Source of the DNA: JBFWUW01 sp050247075
Lineage (GTDB): Bacteria; Planctomycetota; Planctomycetia; Pirellulales; JBFWUW01
Length of the DNA stretch: 64,000 bases
Direction: 5' to 3'
NCBI GenBank assembly: GCA_050247075.1
Contig: JBFWUW010000023.1
Coordinates: 26,124-90,123 of the forward strand
The first letter of the stretch is position 1. Each line of letters starts with the position of its first letter. This document shows, piece by piece, positions 58,862 to 64,000 of the stretch. A model generated the notes under the pieces. That model was not told the DNA's origin, did not search any database, and was given only the letters and a program-made list of their open reading frames with translations. A program made the translations under genes and the position numbers.

Positions 58862-59235
58862 AAGGCGATTCCCCCTCGCCGACACAAGCCTTGGCCGTCT
58901 GCCAACGGCGATCATGCGTCCAAACGATTGCCCTGGGGGACTCCCATAGTTTTAGCGTGGCCGGTTTGCGGGCATCGTCGGTTGGGGACCATCCATTCAT
59001 TCGCTGGGAGGGGATGGTTGTCGCGGGCCATGACGTAATCGTTGTCACATCAATTTGTTACGATTGCATGGCGGTGCCGATGATTGCACGATCGAAGGAC
59101 GGGCACCCTGCAGCCGCACCGAGCAAGGGGAGTACCCTAGCCATCGTCGAAAGTTGGCGGACCCCGCTGGCTACCGCGGGTTCGCGTGTGGTAACTCCAT
59201 CAATGGAGTACCACGTGCGAAGCGGGGGTGTTGCT
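58862..59235 (+). other. Gene-poor accessory region with possible Hint-like fragment
   Basis: The first bases (to 58881) are a decayed TGTAGGAGGCGATTCC repeat over the Hint stop codon. One plus-strand frame (58891-59238) contains VGDHPFIRWEGMVVAGHDVIVV, which resembles the DHPF and AGD segments of a Hint block B-F. It has no start signal or ribosome-binding site and no conserved end, so it is more likely debris of a second Hint-bearing toxin than a gene. Confidence 0.35.
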
Positions 59236-59239
59236 TGAG

Positions 59240-59303
59240 GAACCGGATGCGATAATTCCGCACGTCCGGATCCGTGGGAGCCCTGGGCGAGCAATCGCCC
59301 GGG
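59240..59303 (+). mobile_element. Group II intron 3'-end remnant (domain V/VI-like hairpins)
   Basis: GAACCGGATGCG then a 7-base loop and CGCACGTCCGGATC (59240-59272) folds as a domain V. The lower stem is GAACCGGA/TCCGGATC, a CG bulge follows, and the upper stem is TGCG/CGCA. Next, CCCTGGGCGA/TCGCCCGGG around GCAA (59281-59303) could be domain VI. The catalytic triad AGC reads AAC, so it is inactive. No reverse transcriptase is found. Confidence 0.45.
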
Positions 59304-59312
59304 ACGACCCGG

Positions 59313-59399
59313 CGCAAGCCGCCTAAACGCAGTTCGATCCGAACGTAATTCAAAGACCTGATTTCTCAGGCCAGAGTATGTTTCGTCTATTGTAGTCAT
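59313..59399 (-). pseudogene. Truncated gene start downstream of the immunity-like gene
   Basis: The ATG at 59399 overlaps the stop of 59396-59752 (ATGA). The frame opens MTTIDETYSGLRNQVFELRSD, then enters the intron-like segment and reads GC-rich nonsense until a stop near 59058. The first 22 or so codons match the local AT-richer composition, so this looks like a real gene cut by the intron remnant. Confidence 0.45.
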
Positions 59400-59752
59400 G
59401 GGCTCCTCTTGATCCCTTGCCAAACATCGCACCAGTCAGAATTAGACTTTTCCACAAATGACAGGAAATCACTGAATGGCAATTGCCGAACAATAGCGTC
59501 AATGGCATCTGAAATCGCTGGCCCGTGATCTTGGGCGTCGTCATGCTTGTATCGAATTCCGATGGCAGGATATGACCCCAGATATGAAACTAAGACTACT
59601 TCAACTGCCAAGTCGTCGAATAGTTGTGGAGACTGCAACTTGAGTCTGTCAACTGCCCATTCCAACGCCGCCACCGCAAGGGCTGCTTGCGATGGATTAC
59701 CAAGAAGCGATTCAAGGGAGTTTGGTTCGATGATTTGGTAACCCTTATTCAT
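59396..59752 (-). CDS. Orphan immunity-like protein of a decayed toxin locus
   Basis: This is a 118-residue soluble protein (MNKGYQIIEPNSLESLLGNPSQAA then EVVLVSYLGSYPAIGIRYKHDDAQDHGPAISDAI and a Trp/Cys-bearing end). It lacks a signal peptide and is acidic, as are immunity proteins of polymorphic toxins. Base composition is nearer 50% GC than its neighbours. The ATG lies 5 bases after a toxin-like C-terminal stop (59758). No family is recognised with certainty. Confidence 0.6.
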   Translation of the reverse strand: MNKGYQIIEPNSLESLLGNPSQAALAVAALEWAVDRLKLQSPQLFDDLAVEVVLVSYLGSYPAIGIRYKHDDAQDHGPAISDAIDAIVRQLPFSDFLSFVEKSNSDWCDVWQGIKRSP

Positions 59753-59757
59753 GTTCT

Positions 59758-59910
59758 TCAATCGAAAAGCTCCCGAACATCAATCCCAAGTTTACGAAGG
59801 TATTCCAGTTCTCTAGCGGTGGGCCAACCAGGGGCAACCAGAGACACCCATAACTTGAGCGTGTGGCCGTAGCGCCTGGGTCTGGAGCGTAACGTATTGC
59901 TGAAATGCAT
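59758..59910 (-). pseudogene. C-terminal remnant of a polymorphic-toxin-like gene joined to repeat copy 2
   Basis: The last codons read VAPGWPTARELEYLRKLGIDVRELFD before the stop. That is the kind of short helical end seen in secreted toxins, directly followed by an immunity-like gene. Upstream of about 59843 the frame enters the dispersed repeat (MHFSNTLRSRPRRYGHTLKLWVS), so the rest of the gene has been lost. A 50-residue ORF remains. Confidence 0.4.
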
Positions 59911-60218
59911 GTTACGAAATCTGGTGCATGACCTCCACCACCACGGAAACCCAGGCAGTCAAAGAGCGGTGGCTGCTCGCTTGGCCCAAGTCAATAAACG
60001 GGCCTTGATGGGTGCGCGGAAGGCTCTTAACGACACGCGGGCAATGAGCAAGCCCAGCATCGCCGGCCACCCGCCTCACTTTTGGCCGCTGCCGGTGGAA
60101 CCGTCCGCCGCCGCGGGCCAGCCTGGTGTGGGTCGAATACGGAATTGGTCCCGCCGGGGCTACTCGGACCTTGGTGCATGCCGACAAAAGATATATATTT
60201 AATTATATATTTTAATAG

Positions 60219-60246
60219 TTTACAAACAACGTCTATCTGGTACAAT
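60219..60246 (+). promoter_or_regulatory. Promoter-like signal in repeat copy 2
   Basis: TTTACA at 60219-60224, a 16-base spacer and TACAAT at 60241-60246 follow a run of TATATATTTAATTATATA. Layout matches copy 1 (23745-23772), including the shared TCTATCTGG before the -10. Confidence 0.5.
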
Positions 60247-60554
60247 CGCCAGCGTCCGGCTTTGCTCGCCGACGTGGACTTTGCACGTCACGCGGGCGTG
60301 AAGGCCGTAAACCGCCCAGGCGTCGTCGTCCGCCGCGTGCTCGAACAGCATGGCCGTGGCGGGCGGCCGATCGGGCGGGTCACTGATTACGGCTACCGCT
60401 GCCGGCTGCTCGGCCAACTTGGGAGCAACGACGTTCCTCGCCGCTCCCTCCGCCGACCGGTACGTGCCACGGGGCCTGTCCATATTTTTGAAATGCGGTC
60501 GTCACGCGGGGCGCTGATGTTGCGCGCCTGGCCTGTGGCAACAGGCCACAGTCG

Positions 60555-60972
60555 CAACCCGCACCACACCCCCGTTGTTGGAACAGGTAACACAGCCGCC
60601 CTATCGAAAAACCCCATGATTTGTGGGAAAAGCTTGCATTTCTAACCTGCACCACTCCGTGAAATGGTGCGAGTTACTTGAATACGGGAAGCTTCCAACC
60701 CCAACATCCGCCCCCCTCTCCCGGTACTCCGGGAGAGGGGATGGGGGTGAGGGCAGCGTCGCCATCGACGACCCATGCCCATCAACCCCGCGCAAGAACG
60801 CAGTATCCACCCGCGCATCCAGCCAACAAAGCAGGAGCTTTGCGGCTACGCGTACCAGCACCACAACTCCGGAGTGGAACAGGTAACGCGGCCGCGAGGA
60901 CCAAAAACCCGGCGATTTCGCGGAGATATACCCCTGTGTTACTTGTACCACACCGTGAAATGGTGCAGGTAA
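60555..60972. repeat. Palindrome array in copy 2 (GTTACCTGCACCA family)
   Basis: Type A palindromes are at about 60555-60591 and 60850-60887. Type B are at 60643-60676 and 60938-60972. A-to-B spacing is again about 88 bases. Arms are more degraded than in copy 1 but keep CACCA/TGGTG and CAGGTAA. Confidence 0.78.
60711..60753 (+). mobile_element. Partial MITE-like hairpin inside repeat copy 2
   Basis: CCCTCTCCCGG and CCGGGAGAGGG arms followed by GGGGGTGAGGG match the core of the elements at 26193 and 55160, but their terminal repeats are missing. It sits between palindromes of the repeat array. Confidence 0.6.
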
Positions 60973-61289
60973 GGCGGAACAAGAACCGCCCAGCCATCGA
61001 ATCGGAACCTACCAAGGGAACACCGACTGGCGGCAACCCTTACCTGCACCGCGCCGGCGGGTGCAATGGTCAGCGGCGATGCGAATGGCCCAGCGGATTG
61101 ATGATCCAACCGGGTTGCCCTACGGCAGCGTTCACTGGCTTTTCTGGTTGGAATGCAACTCCGCTGGGACTTCCCGTTGGTCAGACGCCAGCCAGCCGCG
61201 GATCCTAGCACCGCCAACACGCGCTGCTATCAATTTTGTCTGTCAAGACTCATGAGAAGGCGATTCCATCTCCGATACCCGCGGGCTTT

Positions 61290-62564
61290 CTAATGGACCT
61301 CGGCATTTGGTCGCGCGACAAAATCGGCGGCGTGGTCGGCGGCCTCTTCCACGGTTAGTTCGCCCGGTTGAACCCAAACCTGGTAATTCAGATCGAGCGG
61401 CTTGTCTTCCGTCAGGTCGTAGGCAAAGTACGATCCGAACCGGCCGTAGTCGCGTTCGCTGAACCGCGACTCCTTGGGGTTCTCTGGCCGGTCGAGATAC
61501 AAAGCCGTGTAGCGCTGCCCGCCGACGACAAAGCTCATGCCATTCCAGGGCAAATTGACGTGTTCCTTGTGTTCCGGCCAATTGCGAAACTGGCCCGGCT
61601 GGCCACGGCCGTCGGGCCGCAAATAGTACGTTTGCTCCTTGGTGCTTTCGGCCACTTCGGCGGAGGCGCGAAACTGAAACCCGGCATGTTGCGGATCGCC
61701 ATCCAGCTTGATCGGGCCAACGTCCGTCCGCAATCGCGAGGCAAACTCCACCAACCGCGCGCCGGGCACGTTGTAAACAGTCAGTTCGCGTTCCTCGTGG
61801 GCAAATACTTCCTTGCCCGGACCATGCCAGGCGATCGACAGGCGCTGCCGCCCCAACACCGGCCCAGCCTCGCTGGCCAATACGCCTTCGTGCGAGAGAT
61901 GCGCGTCGTTGGTGCAGTGCCACGTATCGGCGGTCTTGCCATCGCCGTAGCTGATTTTGTTAAAGCCGTAAAACAACCCGCGATGATGCGTGTACAAGCT
62001 GCCCGCCCCCTTGGTCAGCACTGTTTGGCCTGTCGGATCGAACAGGTGGTGGAACACCTTGTAGGTCAGCTCGCGCTGGGCAGGCGTCGATTCGTCGAGC
62101 GGCTGATGCATGTAACGCAAAACCGGCAGGCCGCCCAAACTTAGCTGAATGTACTCGCCGGGCGTCTCTTTCCAGGTAAAGCTGCCAGCCGGGTCGACTG
62201 TAGGCTGGTCGTTCGTAATCTTGCCGGACAACCTCAACGGCTGTTCCGCTTCCAGTGCCGGCACGATAAACCACAACGATCGGGTCACGGTATCCTTGTC
62301 CGATTTATCGACCGGATCGAGCAAGCTGGGACCGGTGAACTGGCCGATAATCGCGCGGCCCTTTTCGTCGATCAACTCGGCGGTGCCAGTCTCCGCTAGC
62401 TCCTTCGGCAACTCCACTTGCACGCGCATCGGAAATTGGGCCCGGTGGTGCTTTGCCGCGGGCACCGCGATCCGCAGATCGACATCGGCCACGCCAACGC
62501 TGGGCGAAATCGCTTGCATGGCCACACCAAGCAAGGCCGCGGCACAAAGTAAAAATGATTTCAT
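61290..62564 (-). CDS. Exported DUF6807 (PmoA-like) protein
   Basis: This is a 424-residue protein with a signal peptide (LLCAAALLGVAMQAISPSVG). The DUF6807 core is visible: LPVLRYMHQPLDESTPAQRELTYKVFHHLFDPTGQTVLTKG, HHRGLFYGFNKISYGD, then DADWHCT-like TWHCTNDAHLSHEG and YTALYLDRPENPKESRFSERDYGRFGSYF. Members are planctomycete proteins related to the PmoA family annotation and sugar-metabolism operons, with no proven reaction. It starts at ATG 62564. Confidence 0.88.
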   Translation of the reverse strand: MKSFLLCAAALLGVAMQAISPSVGVADVDLRIAVPAAKHHRAQFPMRVQVELPKELAETGTAELIDEKGRAIIGQFTGPSLLDPVDKSDKDTVTRSLWFIVPALEAEQPLRLSGKITNDQPTVDPAGSFTWKETPGEYIQLSLGGLPVLRYMHQPLDESTPAQRELTYKVFHHLFDPTGQTVLTKGAGSLYTHHRGLFYGFNKISYGDGKTADTWHCTNDAHLSHEGVLASEAGPVLGRQRLSIAWHGPGKEVFAHEERELTVYNVPGARLVEFASRLRTDVGPIKLDGDPQHAGFQFRASAEVAESTKEQTYYLRPDGRGQPGQFRNWPEHKEHVNLPWNGMSFVVGGQRYTALYLDRPENPKESRFSERDYGRFGSYFAYDLTEDKPLDLNYQVWVQPGELTVEEAADHAADFVARPNAEVH

Positions 62565-62798
62565 GATTTCTTGCCTGGCAATAAGAAGTTGCTATTGGGA
62601 GTTTGCTCAAACCGCCCGAGGAACGTCGTATTGGGCGATGGACTCCTAGCGTACCTTCGGCTGGGGCATGTTTCCAGCAAGAGGCCGCTGCAAGCCGCGC
62701 TCGCGGGCGTAAGATCGCTGAGAACCAAGTCCGGCTGCGGTAGCTGGCCTTGTATATGCTAAGGCCGATTGTCGACGACGTTTTTCCGCGCGAATTAA

Positions 62799-63770
62799 TT
62801 AAGGCTCGACGCCGCCACTCCCGCTAGAGTCGGTACCTTTCTCCCGTTGAATCTCTCGCGTTGGCTGGTGCGAGTGCCCCGATTCCTCCAGAAAGCCAAT
62901 GGAGTAGGCCAGGGCCACGCCCAACAGCAGGGCGAGTGACAGCTTGCCGCGATCGTGCGAGTGAAACTGTATTTCCGGCAGCAGGTCGCTCAGCGAGATG
63001 CACAGGAAGGCTCCCGCTGAAAAGGCCAGCGCGCAGCCGACAAAAGCGCTCTGGCCGGTCCCCAGGCCATCCACTGTCAGATAGAACAGGCCTGCTCCCA
63101 ACGGACAGATCAGCGCAAATAGGGCGTTGACCAGCAACCGGTTGCGGCTGCTCCAGCCATCTCGCAGCATCATGGCCGAGACGGCCATGGCATCCAGCGG
63201 CTTATGCAAAAAGATGGCCAGAAACACCCCCACACCCGCCAGCGACGCCGCTTCGCCGTGGGTGCGGGCTTCGCTCTCGACCGCGGCGGCCAGGGCCACG
63301 CCATCCATCAAGGTATGCAAAACTAACCCCAGCGTGATCCCCAGCCAGCCCAGCGTGGCCTTTTCTTCGGGACCATGTTGGTGGCCGGCATGGCCGTGAT
63401 CGTGAGCATGGCCGGCCTCGTGGTGGTGGCTGCAGTCGGCGTCGTGGTGGCCATGCTCGTCCGGCTCCGGCAGTTCGTGCTGGTGGAAGTGAAAGAAGCG
63501 CTGCAAGAAAAAAGTGGCCAATAGCCCGACCATCGTCCACCACACGGCCCGGTCAAGGTCCAGCGTGCCATCGGTCGATTGCGGCAGGGCGTAGACAGCG
63601 TGGGGCAGCATGTGAAACACGCCCACGCCCAGCATCAGGCCCGCCACCACGCTCATCATCAATTGCGTGCCGGCATGGGTTAGCCGGGCCAGGACGGGAA
63701 TCCAGCCACCCGCCAACGACGCGAAAAAGGTCAGCGCGGCATATAATGCGACGAGAAGTTCTGGTTTCAT
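62799..63770 (-). CDS. ZIP family metal transporter
   Basis: This is a 323-residue protein with about eight transmembrane helices. A His-rich loop (HHDADCSHHHEAGHAHDHGHAG) lies between helices 3 and 4, as is typical of ZIP proteins. The metal sites are LHTLMDGVALAAAVE and FLHKPLDAMAVS, where His and Asp line the channel. It imports zinc or a similar divalent metal. ATG 63770 starts a normal first helix; a longer frame to 63809 is possible. Confidence 0.92.
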   Translation of the reverse strand: MKPELLVALYAALTFFASLAGGWIPVLARLTHAGTQLMMSVVAGLMLGVGVFHMLPHAVYALPQSTDGTLDLDRAVWWTMVGLLATFFLQRFFHFHQHELPEPDEHGHHDADCSHHHEAGHAHDHGHAGHQHGPEEKATLGWLGITLGLVLHTLMDGVALAAAVESEARTHGEAASLAGVGVFLAIFLHKPLDAMAVSAMMLRDGWSSRNRLLVNALFALICPLGAGLFYLTVDGLGTGQSAFVGCALAFSAGAFLCISLSDLLPEIQFHSHDRGKLSLALLLGVALAYSIGFLEESGHSHQPTREIQREKGTDSSGSGGVEP

Positions 63771-64000
63771 GGGCAGAATCAGGGGCCACGGCCGGCAAAT
63801 TGGGGACATTTCGCCGAATGGGGCAGTATAAGTTTATTGCAACTCAGCCGCAATTACGCGCTTTGCTCATTTAATCCGTTGGCGAGGCGGCTTCTGTGTC
63901 GGCCACGGTATGGAAGAAAACGATGAGCAGGCAATTTGCGGAAATCGCGCCTCGGTTGGTGTTGGCCGCGGCGCGAATATCTGCGAAAATGCCGTGTGGT
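63771..64000. other. Right-edge region, possible start of an unseen gene
   Basis: About 230 bases contain the ZIP promoter region. ATGs at 63910 and 63923 begin open frames to the window edge, but too little is visible to call a gene. Confidence 0.35.

Larger units (their letters stand above)
59843..61060 (+). repeat. Dispersed ~1.1-kb non-coding repeat, copy 2
   Basis: Direct copy of 23367-24440 with the same order: GACACCCATAACTTG, GCTGAAATGCATG, AT-rich island with promoter-like signal, GC-rich core with GAACAGCATGGCCGTGGC and GGTACGTGCCACGGGGCC, and palindromes. It is longer because a MITE-like fragment (about 60690-60850) interrupts the palindrome array. Its left end joins a decayed toxin gene. 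The rest of the gap to 61289 holds a fifth decayed palindrome (61037-61065) and a repeat at 61252-61276. Confidence 0.8.

Noticed and set aside
63910..64000. Possible gene starting at ATG 63910 or 63923
   Set aside because: Only about 90 bases are visible before the edge, without a clear ribosome-binding site or domain.

Overview
The window is GC-rich DNA from a planctomycete, most likely in the Pirellulales-like part of the phylum. This is inferred from family content: a secreted sulfatase, a cytochrome-c/DUF1549/DUF1553 (PSD1-type) protein with a LamG-like insert, an ECF sigma factor next to a membrane Ser/Thr kinase, planctomycete-type leucine-rich repeats, DUF6807, a secreted DUF5117-type metalloprotease, and 'SLRTLLIVVTLL' membrane anchors. 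No rRNA, tRNA, CRISPR array, prophage or intact transposase gene was seen. Genes sit on both strands in short operons with many 4-base or shorter overlaps.

Layout. 1-5.4 kb: sulfatase (cut by the left edge), BioF2-like acetyltransferase, small protein, CPBP protease and alpha/beta hydrolase. 5.4-10.6 kb: a compact minus-strand operon of ECF sigma factor, membrane kinase with an STN-like C-terminal domain, and zinc-ribbon/Sel1 membrane protein. 10.9-16.9 kb: a five-gene plus-strand cluster that reads as arsenosugar biosynthesis (TVP38 membrane protein, MerA-like flavoprotein, ArsM-like methyltransferase, radical-SAM ArsS, and a two-domain glycosyltransferase fusing the TIGR04282 and TIGR04283 families). 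17-23.3 kb: membrane tyrosine phosphatase, ComEC/Rec2 and a membrane LRR protein. 23.4-24.4 kb: a non-coding repeat. 24.7-31 kb: rhamnulokinase, a large membrane protein pair, a small exported protein and a cold-shock protein. 31.5-46.4 kb: metalloprotease, phosphotransferase, discoidin/Fn3-like secreted protein, Nudix hydrolase, YjdF/DUF2238 protein, CutA, PSD1-type cytochrome protein, asparagine synthetase and a DAO-type oxidase. 47-51.7 kb: PIG-L deacetylase flanked by two inverted-repeat elements, lipoprotein, CopZ-like chaperone, methyltransferase and sulfotransferase. 51.9-58.9 kb: trpB-trpA, lactonase, PDZ/LRR protein, FHA protein, TIGR01212 radical-SAM protein and a membrane-anchored Hint-domain protein. 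58.9-61.2 kb: an accessory patch with group II intron-like, toxin/immunity-like and repeat debris. 61.3-63.8 kb: DUF6807 protein and a ZIP metal transporter.

The least explained material is non-coding. Two diverged direct copies of a roughly 1.1-kb sequence lie 36.5 kb apart (23.37-24.44 and 59.84-61.06 kb). Each carries an AT-rich island with a preserved TTGAAA or TTTACA, 16-bp spacer, TACAAT promoter-like signal. Each is followed by an alternating array of palindromes built on GTTACCTGCACCA. Three further families of short elements with inverted repeats are also present: an AAGGATTCGGTACGAAA-ended MITE-like pair, an AACCACGAATC-ended pair, and a CCACTGGCGG hairpin. The arsenosugar cluster, the sigma-kinase operon and these repeats are the strongest leads.
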